A stretch of 64,000 nt of DNA, from assembly GCA_963745175.1 (NCBI GenBank), contig CAVUWK010000015.1:186001-250000 (forward strand), given 5' to 3'. This document shows, piece after piece, positions 35,984 through 45,852 of this stretch (position 1 is its first letter; every line of letters starts with the position of its first letter). This DNA is from Bog-473 sp963745175. Lineage in GTDB: Bacteria; Actinomycetota; Acidimicrobiia; Acidimicrobiales; RAAP-2. Position numbers and translations under genes: made by a program. The notes beneath the pieces were generated by a model. That model made no database searches. It was not told where the DNA came from and was given only the letters and a program-made list of their open reading frames with translations.

Positions 35984-36019
35984 CGTCAGCGCTCAACCAG
36001 ACTTCGACCACGGAGGGAC

Positions 36020-36208
36020 ATGAAGGTTGCCGTTGACGCTGACACCTGCCAGGGCCACGCCCGGTGCTGGGAGATCTGCCCCGAGGTCTTCGCGCTCGAC
36101 GAGGAGGGCCACAGCCAGGCGGTGCCCGGCGACGTGGCGCCCCAGTTCGAGGACAAGGTGAGGGAGGCCGCCGCCAACTGCCCCGAGCGCGCGATCACCC
36201 TCAGCTAG
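36020..36208 (+). CDS. Small ferredoxin, probably [3Fe-4S], P450 redox partner
   Basis: A 62-residue ferredoxin. Ligand pattern: Cys10, His13, Cys16 and Cys20-Pro, then Cys54-Pro (TCQGHARCWEICPEVF...NCPERAI). His at the second ligand position is common in [3Fe-4S] ferredoxins that feed electrons to actinobacterial P450s. ATG 36020 is preceded by CGGAGGGAC. It is divergent from the Rieske/P450 operon and shares its promoter region, which supports a role as electron carrier for the P450s encoded in this window. It converges with the CoA-transferase gene ten bases downstream. Confidence 0.92.
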   Translation: MKVAVDADTCQGHARCWEICPEVFALDEEGHSQAVPGDVAPQFEDKVREAAANCPERAITLS

Positions 36209-36217
36209 GCACCTCAG

Positions 36218-38519
36218 TCAGGGCTGGCGCACCACCTTCGCGGCGAGGAGGCCCCGGGCCTCGTCGTCCCCCACACCCAGCTCGGCCAGCACCTCGAGGC
36301 TGTGCTCGCCGACGCCCGGCAGCATCAGGTGCGGCCCGCCCTCGGCATCCGGACCGCACCGGAGCAGCGGGCCGATCTGCTCGAACCAGCCCCATTCCGG
36401 CGTGGTGTACGCGGCCACCCGCCCCAGTTGCCGGTTGAACGGGTCGTCGAGGATGCCCCGGCGGAAGCGATCACGGTCCATCGGTGCGATCGGCTCCACC
36501 AGCACGTCGAGGGAGCGGAGTCGGGTCACCCAGTCCGCGGCCGGTCGTGCGCCGAAGGCGCGCTCGAGGACCGCCTCGGCCTCCCTGGCCACGGCGTCGT
36601 CCTCGCCGCCGCGAACGGGGGCGTAGCGCTCAGGCAGTGACGTGAGCTCGGGCAGGCCCCGCAGGCGCAGCCAGTCGGCGCGCCGCGGGAGCACCAGAGC
36701 GAACCAGCCGGCGTCGCTCCCCCGGTACAGGCGGTAGCCCGGCCCATAGCCGGTCTGCGAGGCGTCGAGCGCAGGGTGTCGCACAGGCGCGCCGTCGTGG
36801 GCGTACACCCCGCTCTGGAGCAGCATGCCGGCCCCGAGCAGGCTCGTCGCCACGCGGAAGCCGCGCCCGGCCGACGCCGCGGCGTACAGCCCGGCAAGCA
36901 CACCGACCGCCGCCACCCAGCCGCCGCACATGTCGATCGGGATCCACGAGCCGGCGATCGGGTCGTTCCCCTCGCCGCCGACGGCGGACTCGAAACCGGT
37001 CAACGCCTGCATGAGCGCGTCGTTGCCCGGGTAGGTCGCCCGCGGGCCCGTCGTGCCGAACGCGCTGGCATGGCAGTACACCGCGCTGGGGTTGAGCCGC
37101 GCCACCGTCGCCTCGTCCATGCCGAGACGCTCCGACACCCCGACCCGGAAGTTGTGCAGCACCACGTCCGCCCAGCAGAGCAGGCGCTCGACGACCGACC
37201 GGGCCTCCGGCGCGGTCGATGTCGAGCGCCAGGCTCCGCTTGCCGCGCTGGCAGGCGGCGACCGCGTAGGCGGCCGCCCGCATGGCCTCGCCCTGCGGCG
37301 GCTCGACCTTGACGACGTCCGCGCCGAGGTCGGCCAGCACCTGGGCGGCCAAGGGCCCGGCCACGAAGGCGGAGAAGTCAACCACCCGGACGCCCTGTAG
37401 CAGCGGCCCAGGGACGGGTGCGGCCGCCGCAGCCGGCACGGGGGCGGCGTCGGACCCGGTGTCGGACAGCGGGCGCACGGTGATCGGCGTCTCCACCATG
37501 ACGTCGCGCCTGCCGCGATCGGACCGCTCGGTTACGAGCCCGGCCGCGGTCACGTGCGGGTCGGACAGGACCTCGCCCGGCGTGAGGACGGGCTCGCAGG
37601 CGACTCCGGCCGCCCGCAACCGGGCGATCCAGATGTCTCGTGGCTCCCGGGCGAAGAACGACCGCCAGCGCACCGCCCGCTCGTTCAGCGCGCCCGACAC
37701 CTGCTCCGCGTAGTACCCGTCCTGGCTCGGCTCGTCGCCCAGCACCTCGATGACCTTGGCGTACATGCCCTTCCCGCCGAACCACACCTGCAGCAGGTTC
37801 CCGTCCGCGCAGCGGTACATGAAGTTGGGAAACGTCGATCCCTTCTCCCAATAGCTCTCGACGTCGACTGGCGCCCGCTCCGAGCGACCGATCATGCAGC
37901 CGAGCGTGGAGAGCATGCCGTCGTAGAGCGACGTCTCGGCCCACCCACCTCCGCCCCCGAGCGCGCGCCGTCGCAGCAGTGCGAGCACCGAGGCCGTCAG
38001 CACCAGGGCCGCCCCCCCGCCGCTGGCCTGCACGTCGACGAAGATCGGGCCCTCGCGGTGACCAGCCAGTTGGCTGCAGAACCCCACGCCTGCCTCGACC
38101 AGGAGGCTGAAGTCGGGGGACACGCCGCGGGCGGTCCGGCTCGGGCGGCAGCGCGCGTAGACCAGCCCGGGGCTCGACGCCCGCAGGTCGGCGTAGCCGA
38201 GCCCCCGCTCCTCCACCAGCTCCTCGTCCCCATAGACGAGGGCGACGTCGGCGCCCAGCACGAGGTCGCGGATGCGGTCGGGATCGTCCTCGGCGACGGC
38301 GGACTTGTCGCGGTGCCAGGCTCGGCCCCAGGGCAGTGCGCCGTCGATGTCGGGGGTCGCGGTCCCGGTGACCCGCACGACGGACGCGCCGAGGTCCCCG
38401 AGGATCATGCCGGGAACTCCCGCCGCCAGGCCCAGCCCGAGGTCGCTCGTCCCGACCGCGACCTCGACGACGCCCAGACCCGCGGACGGGAGGAACCGTG
38501 CCGTGCCGGCCGCGGTCAC
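36218..38519 (-). CDS. Double-domain CaiB/BaiF CoA-transferase, one frame break
   Basis: About 766 residues containing two family III CoA-transferase modules in tandem. The first module begins AGLGVVEVAVGTSDLGLGLAAGVPGMILGDLGASVVRV and is degenerate; the second begins LLQGVRVVDFSAFVAGPLAAQVLADLGADVVKVEPPQGE and is canonical. One extra base near 37211-37222 separates the frames (LALDID then APEARSVVERLLCW); total length agrees with a single insertion. GTG start overlaps the LLM oxidoreductase stop. The same architecture occurs at 58.1-60.4 kb. One chain may form a pseudo-dimer, since ordinary CaiB proteins work as interlocked dimers. Confidence 0.86.
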
Positions 38520-39499
38520 GACCCCGCCACCGGCTCGGCCAGCTGCGGGAGGACCTCCTCGGCCGCCAGCCGGACGACGTCGAGGGTGTCGGTCGGGGTG
38601 GCCGGGGAGATGACGATGTGCCGGGCTCCGGCCTCCACGTACTCGGCGATCCGGCGGGCGACCTCGTCGGGAGTGCCCGCCGGCGCGATGCGGTCGAGCA
38701 TCTCTGGGGGACGGTCCCCATAGGCGCGACCGAGGAAGGAGGCGACTTCCCCGCGGGCGCGGTCAGAGTCGCGGCGGATGGAGGTGTAGAGGTAGAGCAT
38801 CCAGGCAAAGCCCGTGAGGTCGCGTCCCGCCGCGTCGGCCTCGGCGCGGATGGTCTGCACCGAGCGGGCGTAGGCGGCCGGGGAGACGAGGTACGGCATG
38901 AAGCCGTCCCCGAGACGCGCGGCGCGGCGCATGGCGGGCGCCTTGCGGCCGGAGATGATGAGCGGGGGGCCACCGAGCACCGCGCCGGAGGCCTCGCCGG
39001 ATGCGATGCGCGGAGGGATGACCGGACGCAGCTCGACGTCGTCGAATTGGAAGAACCTGCCATGGTGGCTCACCGATCGGCCGCTCCACAGCGCGCGGAA
39101 GACCGCGATGCTCTCGTCCATGCGGGCGCCCCGCTCCTCGAGCGGCACCCCGACCGCCTCGAATTCCTTCGCGAACTCCCCGCCCACACCGACACCGACA
39201 CGGAGCCGCCCGCCCGAATGCGCGTCGAGATCGGCGAGCTGCTTCGCCACGACGACCGGCTGATAGAGCGGCAGCACCAGGACGGCGGTGCCGACCTGCA
39301 CCCGTTCGGTCCACGCGGTCATCAGCGCCAGGCGCGTGATGGCCTCACCCGTCGCCGTGGGCGGGAGGATGTGGCCGCCCTGCCAGACCGACGCGATGGG
39401 CAGCTCTTCGACGGCGCCCAGCCAGGCCCTGTCCGGTTCCGGCAGGACGGCCGCCCCCAGCACGACCCGCTCGTCAGCCCTCACCATCTCTCCCGTCAT
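38516..39499 (-). CDS. LLM-class F420/flavin-dependent oxidoreductase
   Basis: A 327-residue luciferase-like TIM-barrel protein. Diagnostic segments are VQVGTAVLVLPLYQPVVVAKQLADLDAHSGGRLRVGVGVGGEFAKEFEAVG, GPPLIISGRKAPAMRRAARLGDGF and PAGTPDEVARRIAEYVEAGARHIVI. In actinobacteria most such proteins use coenzyme F420, but FMN use cannot be excluded. The start is uncertain between ATG 39499 and ATG 39487. It lies in a minus-strand series with an amidohydrolase and an alcohol dehydrogenase upstream and overlaps the double CoA-transferase start (GTGA). Confidence 0.87.
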   Translation of the reverse strand: MTGEMVRADERVVLGAAVLPEPDRAWLGAVEELPIASVWQGGHILPPTATGEAITRLALMTAWTERVQVGTAVLVLPLYQPVVVAKQLADLDAHSGGRLRVGVGVGGEFAKEFEAVGVPLEERGARMDESIAVFRALWSGRSVSHHGRFFQFDDVELRPVIPPRIASGEASGAVLGGPPLIISGRKAPAMRRAARLGDGFMPYLVSPAAYARSVQTIRAEADAAGRDLTGFAWMLYLYTSIRRDSDRARGEVASFLGRAYGDRPPEMLDRIAPAGTPDEVARRIAEYVEAGARHIVISPATPTDTLDVVRLAAEEVLPQLAEPVAGS

Positions 39500-39532
39500 T
39501 GGGGTGACCGACTCGGACGGCAGCGCCTCCCG

Positions 39533-40699
39533 TCAGACCCGGTACAGCTTGCGGGCGTTCTCGCCCATGATCTTGGCCCGGATCTCGGGTGTGAGCGTCG
39601 CCATCTTCGACTCCACCGCCTCCAGCGGGTTGGGGTACAGACAGGTGGGGTGGGGGAAGTCTGTCTCGAACAGAATGCTGTCCTCGCCGACCGCATCGAT
39701 GAGGTCGGGCAGCTTGTTCCGGTTGTTCTCGAACCAGAACGTCGCGTACATGTTGCTGCGGAAGTACTCCGACGGCATCTTCTTCATCTGCTTGAGCTCA
39801 TCGGGCGCATTCTCGCTCATCTCGTAGTCGAGGGCCTCCAGAATGAACGGGATCCAGCCGCAGCCGCTCTCCACCGACACCATCTTGAGCTCCGGGAACC
39901 GGTCGAACATCCCCGCCAGGATGAGGTTGGTCACGACCCGGGCGTTGCCGATGAAGAGCAGGGTCCCGCCGATGGCCAGGCGGGTGTTGGCCGCGTGCGA
40001 CGCCCACGGGTACTTGCCGTAGAACGTCATGCCGGTGACGCTGGCGCCGATGTGGAAGTGGACCGGGAGCTGCAGCTCCGTGCACACCTCCCAGAAAGGG
40101 TCCCAGTCCCGGCTGGCCAGGTCCGGCGCCCCGAGGTCCTGCGGGTCCGACGTCATGTTGACGCCGCGCGAGCCCAGCGCCGCCACCCGCTTGGCCTCGG
40201 CGACGCAGGTGGCCACGTCCCATGCGGGCATGAGCGGGAGTGGCAGCAGCCGGTTGCCCGACTCCGCCTGGATCTCAGCCTGGGCGTCGTTGTAGATCTC
40301 GATGGCCAACCGGCTCAGGGCCTCGTCGTCGACCAGGCCGAGGTCCTGCCCGCCGAGGCCGATGGTGCTCGGGTAGATGATCTGCGCGTCAATGCCGCAC
40401 TCGTCCATCACGTCCAGCCGGACCTTGGGGTTCCAGGCCCCCTCGTGGACCTCGTCGAAGGTCCAGTGGTGCAACGCGATGTCGGCCGCCTCCTTCGAGC
40501 CGTCACGGGCGATGACGCCACCGGCGCTGAAGCGGCCGACCGGATGGCCGTCGAAGACCCACATCAGCTGGCCGTCCACGTCCTCGACGCGCGGCATCCT
40601 GTCGCGCACGGCGGCGGGAGCGCGACTGGTGAAGAGGTCGGGCCGCTCGCACCAGTGCGAGTCGGCATCGAACACGTAGAGACCCTCTGCGGTTGCCAT
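39533..40699 (-). CDS. Amidohydrolase-2 (ACMSD-like) family protein
   Basis: An intact 388-residue member. It starts YVFDADSHWCERPDLF, the variant of the family's first metal motif with Ser replacing one His, then IGASVTGMTFYGKYPWASHAANTRL, FPELKMVSVESGCGWIPFILEALDYE and the C-terminal ILFETDFPHPTCLYP, where the catalytic Asp precedes the FPH motif. These proteins are annotated as predicted TIM-barrel hydrolases, often in steroid or terpenoid gene clusters. It follows the Zn alcohol dehydrogenase by 21 bases. Closely related to the two interrupted genes at 43.3 and 44.6 kb. Confidence 0.87.
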   Translation of the reverse strand: MATAEGLYVFDADSHWCERPDLFTSRAPAAVRDRMPRVEDVDGQLMWVFDGHPVGRFSAGGVIARDGSKEAADIALHHWTFDEVHEGAWNPKVRLDVMDECGIDAQIIYPSTIGLGGQDLGLVDDEALSRLAIEIYNDAQAEIQAESGNRLLPLPLMPAWDVATCVAEAKRVAALGSRGVNMTSDPQDLGAPDLASRDWDPFWEVCTELQLPVHFHIGASVTGMTFYGKYPWASHAANTRLAIGGTLLFIGNARVVTNLILAGMFDRFPELKMVSVESGCGWIPFILEALDYEMSENAPDELKQMKKMPSEYFRSNMYATFWFENNRNKLPDLIDAVGEDSILFETDFPHPTCLYPNPLEAVESKMATLTPEIRAKIMGENARKLYRV

Positions 40700-40720
40700 T
40701 ACTCCTCCTTCGCTGCTGCC

Positions 40721-41803
40721 TCAGCTGCTGCGGACGACCGTGCGGACGCCCTCAGCTCGGTCCAGCATCGCCAATCCGTCGTTGATGTCGTCGAGCGTGA
40801 TGCGATGCGACACCAGCGACCCCAGGTCGAGCCGGCCCGACTCGGCCAGCGCGATGAACCGCGGGAAATCCCGCAGGATCTGCGCGTCGCCCACCACCGA
40901 ACCGGCGAGCCGCTTCCCCGAGAACACGTACTTGAACACGGGCAGCGCGAGCGTGTCGCCCACGAGCGGCATGCCCACCAGCGTCACGGTGCCGGCACGG
41001 CGCGCCATGTCGTAGGCCTGCATGATCAGCTCCGGACGGCCGACGACCTCGAAGCTGTAGTCCACGCCGCGCCCGGCGGTCAGCGAGCGGGCCAGTTCCA
41101 CCGGGTCGACCTCGGACGGGTCGACGACGTGCGTCGCGCCCACCGCCGACGCGGCCTGGCGCCGGGAGGCCGAGGGATCGATGGCCAGAATGACGGCCGC
41201 CCCGGCGATGCGGGCACCCTGGACCACGGACTGACCCACCCCGCCGCACCCGATCACGGCGACGCTGGAGCCGGGCTGCACCCGTGCGGTGTTGAGCGCC
41301 GCCCCGAGGCCGGTCGTCACGCCGCACCCGAGGAGCGCGAGCTGCTCGTCCGGCAGGTCGGTCTCGACCGGGACCACGGACGCCTCGTCGACGACCATCA
41401 CCTCGGCGAAGGTGCCGCAGCCACAGAGCGCGCGGGCCGTGACGCCATCGGGCAGCGGCCAGCGCGGCGCCGCCTTGACCGTCGGTCCCAGCTCGCACAT
41501 GTTCGACAGCGCGTGCACGCACCACCAGCACGTGCCGCAGGCCGGCGCCACCGAGGCCAGGACCCGGTCGCCGACGCGGACCCGGCGGACCTCGCGGCCC
41601 ACCGCCTCGACCACGCCGCAGCCCTCGTGCCCCGGGACGAACGGGAAGGGCGTCGGGGTCGTCCCGTCGATAGCCGCCTGGTCGGTGTGGCAGATCCCGC
41701 TGGCCGACACCCGCACCCGTACGTCCCGCGGCCCGACGTCCGGCTCCGGGAGATCGTCCACGACCAGGGGTTTTCCTGCCGCATAGGCCACCGCGGCCCT
41801 CAT
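40721..41803 (-). CDS. Zn-dependent alcohol dehydrogenase (MDR family)
   Basis: A 360-residue medium-chain dehydrogenase. Catalytic zinc ligands Cys38 (GICHTD) and His59/Glu60 (GHEGCG) and a structural zinc site with Cys89, Cys92, Cys95 and Cys103 are present. The nucleotide motif is VIGCGGVGQSVVQGA. It oxidises a primary or secondary alcohol with NAD(P) or a mycothiol-type cofactor. The perfect operator-like repeat at 41844-41859 lies 40 bases upstream of ATG 41803 and is shared with the divergent TetR gene, so this operon is a prime candidate for control by that repressor. Confidence 0.9.
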   Translation of the reverse strand: MRAAVAYAAGKPLVVDDLPEPDVGPRDVRVRVSASGICHTDQAAIDGTTPTPFPFVPGHEGCGVVEAVGREVRRVRVGDRVLASVAPACGTCWWCVHALSNMCELGPTVKAAPRWPLPDGVTARALCGCGTFAEVMVVDEASVVPVETDLPDEQLALLGCGVTTGLGAALNTARVQPGSSVAVIGCGGVGQSVVQGARIAGAAVILAIDPSASRRQAASAVGATHVVDPSEVDPVELARSLTAGRGVDYSFEVVGRPELIMQAYDMARRAGTVTLVGMPLVGDTLALPVFKYVFSGKRLAGSVVGDAQILRDFPRFIALAESGRLDLGSLVSHRITLDDINDGLAMLDRAEGVRTVVRSS

Positions 41804-41843
41804 CGCCCGCCCCCCTCGAGGGCGCGCCGACGGCTGCGGGAGT

Positions 41844-41859
41844 AAGCGAGCACTCGCTT
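41844..41859. promoter_or_regulatory. Putative TetR operator, site 3 (perfect palindrome)
   Basis: AAGCGA-GCAC-TCGCTT with an extended perfect core TAAGCGAG-CA-CTCGCTTA (41843-41860). It lies between the alcohol dehydrogenase operon and the divergent TetR gene and is the best match of the seven related sites in the window. Confidence 0.7.
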
Positions 41860-42050
41860 ATTGTACGAGCGCCCGCGGTGCCGTGCCAGCGGGGCGCGGC
41901 GGTGCCGGACGGCGGCCCGCGGTCCCTCCCTCACGGCGGCCTGCCCGTTCCGGGCGAGCGGCCTCCCCGAGGTCATGCGGACGCGATGCCCTAATCTGAC
42001 CCGCATGTCTTCGCCGCGGAGAGCCGTTGCAGCTGGTGCGGGGACGATCG

Positions 42051-42734
42051 GTGGCTAAGGCAGTGGCGAAGGCGGGCCGGGGTGCGACCGCGGTGACGCC
42101 GCCGCGGGCCCGCCGCCTCAAGGCCGATGCCCGGCGGACCTCCATCCTGGAGGCGGCCCGCACCGCGTTCAGCAAGACCGGCGACGTGAACGGCACCACC
42201 ATGAAGGTCATCGCGGAGTACAGCGGGATCAGCGAGGGCGTCATCTACCGGCATTTCGAGAGCAAGGACCAGCTGTTCTACGAGGCCGTGGTGGACCCCC
42301 TGCGCGAGGCGGTGGACGACCTGGTGGCGGCGAGCGAGATGGTGGACCGGGAGACCCCGCTCACGCCCGAGCGCCAGCTCGAGGCGCTCAACGGGCTCTA
42401 CCGGCAGCTCACGTCAACCCTCGAGGACGTCCTCCCCCTCCTCGGACTCGTGCTCTTCGGCGACCCCAAGGTGGCCAAGCGCTTCTTCGACGAGCACTTC
42501 GTCGTCGCCATGGACCGCCTGGCCGGGGCCTGGCGCCAGGTGGAGGACCGCTACGGGTACGAGTTCGAGTCGCCGGACATCTCGGCGCGCGCCGTCATGG
42601 GCATCGCCCTGATGCTCGCCCTCGAGAGCCATCACGACAAGGGCTTCGATCGCGACCGGGCGGTCGTTCTGGCCAGCGAAGGCACCATGCAGGGCTTCTT
42701 CCCGCCGCTGACACCCAAGGCCCGGCGCGACTGA
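42051..42734 (+). CDS. TetR/AcrR-family regulator, candidate master repressor of the catabolic region
   Basis: About 227 residues. The DNA-binding domain is clear: DARRTSILEAARTAFSKTGDVNGTTMKVIAEYSGISEGVIYRHFESKDQLFYEAVVDPL. The C-terminal domain is helical (LEDVLPLLGLVLFGDPKVAKRFFDEHF). The start is not settled: GTG 42051 has GGGGA seven bases upstream, while TTG 42027 or GTG 42063 are possible. It faces the alcohol dehydrogenase operon across a perfect inverted repeat that recurs elsewhere, so it may autoregulate and control several units. Ligand unknown, possibly a CoA thioester. Confidence 0.87.
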   Translation: MAKAVAKAGRGATAVTPPRARRLKADARRTSILEAARTAFSKTGDVNGTTMKVIAEYSGISEGVIYRHFESKDQLFYEAVVDPLREAVDDLVAASEMVDRETPLTPERQLEALNGLYRQLTSTLEDVLPLLGLVLFGDPKVAKRFFDEHFVVAMDRLAGAWRQVEDRYGYEFESPDISARAVMGIALMLALESHHDKGFDRDRAVVLASEGTMQGFFPPLTPKARRD

Positions 42735-42778
42735 CGCATGTCCGGACCCATGGGCGTGAAGACCCGGCGCGCCGCCCG

Positions 42779-43177
42779 GTGACCGAGCCCGTCACGCTGG
42801 TCAACGAGCTGGCCCGGCGCTTCGGGGCCGGGGACCTCGACGGGGCGCGCGCGTTGCTGCATCCCGACCTGCGCATCGAGCAGCCGGCCTCGCTGCCCCA
42901 CGGCGGCGTGCACCGCGGCCTGCCGGGCATGGACGACATGGGCGTGCAGTTCGGGCGGCACTGGACCCGCACCATCACCGATGCGCGGATCCTCGGCTGC
43001 GGCCGGACCGTCGTGCAGATCACGACGCAGACGTGGACGGCCAAGGCCACCGGGCGCTCGGCGACGGTCGATGTCGTGGAGCTCTTCGCCTTCGCCGACG
43101 ACCGCATCGCCGAGATCCGGGTCTTCCAGCAGGACACGCACCTGCTGCTCCAGACGCTCGAGGGCGCCGGGTCGTGA
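42779..43177 (+). CDS. SnoaL/NTF2-like protein
   Basis: A 132-residue NTF2-fold protein starting at GTG 42779 (TEPVTLVNELARRFGAGDLDGARALLHPDLRIEQPASLPHGGVHRG). The conical fold pattern continues with WTRTITDARILGCGRTVVQITTQTWTAKATGRSATVDVVELFAFADDRIAEIRVFQQDT. Members include ketosteroid isomerase-like and polyketide cyclase-like enzymes as well as binding proteins; the catalytic Asp/His set cannot be assigned safely. It lies 44 bases after the TetR gene on the same strand and may share its transcript. Confidence 0.78.
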   Translation: MTEPVTLVNELARRFGAGDLDGARALLHPDLRIEQPASLPHGGVHRGLPGMDDMGVQFGRHWTRTITDARILGCGRTVVQITTQTWTAKATGRSATVDVVELFAFADDRIAEIRVFQQDTHLLLQTLEGAGS

Positions 43178-43265
43178 AGGGCCCTGCTGTCTCAAGGGGT
43201 CGATGCAATCGCTCTTCGCTCCCCGTCCCCCTCCTTGACAGCGCGCACGGGGTGCGCTGGAATAG

Positions 43266-43281
43266 GAGTGGGCACTCACTT
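43266..43281. promoter_or_regulatory. Putative TetR-type operator, site 4
   Basis: GAGTGG-GCAC-TCACTT. The right half is perfect; the left half differs from AAGYGA at two positions. It lies 50 bases upstream of the amidohydrolase ATG at 43331. Confidence 0.5.
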
Positions 43282-43330
43282 TCTTAGGATTCGCCGACCG
43301 GTGGAGCCACGGTCGAGGCCTGGAGGTCAG

Positions 43331-44545
43331 ATGTCTTTCAACTGGTTCGTCTCAGTCGATGACCACCTCATCGAGCCGGCGCGGCTCTGGCAGGAGCGGG
43401 TCCCGGCGGCGCTGCGCGAGCACGCGCCGCACATCGTGCGCGACGGCGACTCCGAGTTCTGGGTCTACGAGGACCGCCAGATCGTCACGACCGGCCTCAA
43501 CGCGGTCGCCGGCAAGCGGCGCGAGGAGTTCTCACCCGAGCCGATCACCTACGACGACATGCGCCCGGGCTGCTACGAGCCGGCCGAGCGGGTCGCCGAC
43601 ATGAACCAGGGCTACGTGCTGTCCTCGCATGCTCTTCCCGTCCTTCCCCCGCTACTGCGGCCAGGTCTTCCACGAGGCCAAGGACAAGGAGCTGGCCCTC
43701 GTGTGCGTCCAGGCCTGGAACGACTTCATCCTGGAGGAGTTCGCCGACGCCTTCCCCGGCCGCTTCATCCCGATGATGATCATCCCGCTGTGGGACCCTG
43801 CCGGCCGCCGTCGGTGGAGATCGAGCGGACGGCCGCGCGCGGCGCCAAGTCGATCGCCTTCTCCGAGAACCCGACCAAGCTCGGCCTGCCGTCGATCCAC
43901 ACCGACGTACTGGGACCCCGTGTTCCGGCGCGGCCGAGGAGGCCGGCCTCGTCCTGTCGATGCACGTCGGGTCGTCGTCGAACCTGATCCGCACCTCCGA
44001 CGACATGCCGACGCTGGCGTTCATGGCCTACTCGGCGGCGGCCAACCAGGCCGGGCACCCTGCTCGACTGGCTGTTCAGCGGCAACTTCGAGCAGTACCC
44101 CACACTCAAGATCGCGCTGTCGGAGGGCTCCATCGGGTGGATCCCCTACTTCCTCGAGCGGGCCGAGCAGGTCGTCGACAAGCAGCGCTTCTGGGCGTCG
44201 CGCTTCGACATCAACATGAACGCCAGCCACGAGCGGGGCGAGGCCAAGGGGAGCGCCACCTTCTCGCTCGACACCGACGTCCGCCGGCTGTTCCACGACC
44301 ACGTCTTCGGGACGTTCATCGAGGACCAGGCCGGCATCCGGCTGCTCGACATCATCGGCGAGGACAACGTCATGCTCGAGTGCGACTACCCGCACTCGGA
44401 CTCCACCTGGCCCGACTCGGTGAACCTGGCCCGCAAGTGGCTGGGCCACCTGCCCGACGACGTCCAGTACAAGATCGCCGTCGGCAATGCGGCCCGGGTC
44501 TACAACTTCACCCCGGCCGACCCGGCGACCCTCGCCCCGGTATAA
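43331..44545 (+). CDS. Amidohydrolase-2 (ACMSD-like) family protein, five frame breaks
   Basis: About 404 residues of one ACMSD-like protein spread over three frames. Order: SVDDHLIEPARLWQERVP (metal motif), LFPSFPRYCGQVFHEAKDKEL, VEIERTAARGAKSIAFSENPTKLGLPSIHTD, YWDPVFR, then EEAGLVLSMHVGSSSNLIRTSDDMPT, and LLDWLFSGNFEQYPTLKIALSEGSIGWIPYFLERAEQV to NVMLECDYPHSDSTWPDS. Breaks lie near 43627, 43797-43815, 43908, 43930 and 44055: four single insertions and one deletion. Every piece is in order and none is missing, which argues for sequence error. ATG 43331 follows GGAGGT. The next gene is a paralogue. Confidence 0.83.
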
Positions 44546-44562
44546 TATGTGAGCGAATACTC
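44541..44562 (+). promoter_or_regulatory. -10-like TATAAT with adjoining operator-like repeat, site 5
   Basis: A perfect TATAAT (44541-44546) is followed directly by ATGTGA-GCGA-ATACTC (44547-44562), a degenerate form of the recurrent repeat that is closest to site 7. It lies about 30 bases upstream of the ATG at 44591. An operator just after a -10 box is a standard repression geometry. Confidence 0.45.
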
Positions 44563-44590
44563 GGCTGAAAGGAGCCGAGCGGCCACGACG

Positions 44591-45796
44591 ATGACGCAGT
44601 TGGCCGAGGCCGCCGTCCCGCTGTGCGAGCGGTACGCGGTGGCCGACGTGGACTCGCACATCATCGAGCCGGCCGATCTGTGGACGTCGCGGGTCTCGTC
44701 CAAGTGGGGCGACCTGGTGCCCCACGTCAAGTTCGACGAACGGACGGGCGAGGACAGCTGGTACATCGGGTCCAAGAAGCTCTTCGGCGTCGGCGCCTTC
44801 GCCCAGGCCGGGATGGAAGGAGTATCCGCCGTCGCACCCCGGCGCACCCTGAGCGAGGCGCTCCCGGCCGCGGTCGACCCCAAGGAGCGGCTCGCCTACA
44901 TGGACGAGCGTCGGCGTCTACTACCAGCTGCTCTACTGCAACATCCTCGGGTTCCACAGCCACGTCTTCCTCAACCAGATGGAGCCGCGCACTGGCCACC
45001 GAGTGCGTGCGGGCCTACAACGACTGGCTGACCGAGTTCGCCTCGGCCGACTCCCGGCGCCTCATCCCGATGATGATGCTCCCGTTCTGGGACATCGACG
45101 CCTCGGTGGCCGAGATGAGGCGGGCCTACGACATGGGCCACAAGGGCGTCCTGTTCGCGGCCCGCTACGACAAGGTCGGCCTGCCCCGGCTGGTGGACGA
45201 CTACTGGGAGCCCCTCCTCGGCCAGGCCCAGGAGATGGGGCTGAGCCTCAACTTCCACGTGGGGTTCCTGGCCTCGAGCGACGACCTCAAGGGTGCGGTC
45301 GACCAGTCCAAGAAGCTCGACTTCACCCGGGAGAGCTCGCTCGTCCTGCTCGGCAACGCCCAGAACGTCGCCGAGGTGGTCCTGAGCGGCGTCTGCCACC
45401 GCTACCCCGATCTCAACTTCGTCTCGGTGGAGAACGGTGCGGGCTGGTTGCCCTTCCTGGCCGAGAGCATGGACTGGCAGTGGCTCAACGTGGGCGCCCA
45501 CAAGGACTACCCCGAGCGGCTGCTCCCGAGCGAGTACATGCGCCGGCAGATCTACGGCATGTACTGGTTCGAGCGGGCCTCCATGCGCTCGGTGATCGAC
45601 TTGCTCGGCGACAACCTCATGTTCGAGACCGACTTCCCGCACGCCACCAGCCTCTCCCCCGGGCCGGCGTCGGAATCGCCCGAGCCCGCGTGACGTCATG
45701 GAACGGTCGCTGGCCGGCCTGCCCGACGAGGTCGTCGGGAACGTGCTGCAGCACACCGCGACCAGGCTGTACCACCTGGACGCACCGACCCGGTGA
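44591..45796 (+). CDS. Amidohydrolase-2 (ACMSD-like) family protein, three frame breaks
   Basis: About 401 residues, paralogous to the preceding gene. Segments in order: YAVADVDSHIIEPADLWTSRVSSKWGDLVPHV (metal motif VDSHIIEP), then VYYQLLYCNILGFHSHVFLNQME, ALATECVRAYNDWLTEFASADSRRLIPMMMLPFWDI, LSLNFHVGF, YPDLNFVSVENGAGWLPFLAESMDW and LMFETDFPHATSLSP. Three single-base insertions near 44914, 44982 and 45680 change the frame and together restore it, so the stop TGA at 45794 is in frame with ATG 44591. A GTG at 44549 is an alternative start but lies inside the putative operator. Confidence 0.83.
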
Positions 45797-45852
45797 CGCC
45801 CGGGTCCGCCCGGCGGCGCACGACCCGCCGCAACCCGTAGAGGAGGGACGCG

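Noticed and set aside
43331..45796. Several small genes for partial amidohydrolases
   Set aside because: The fragments are consecutive parts of two complete proteins in changing frames.
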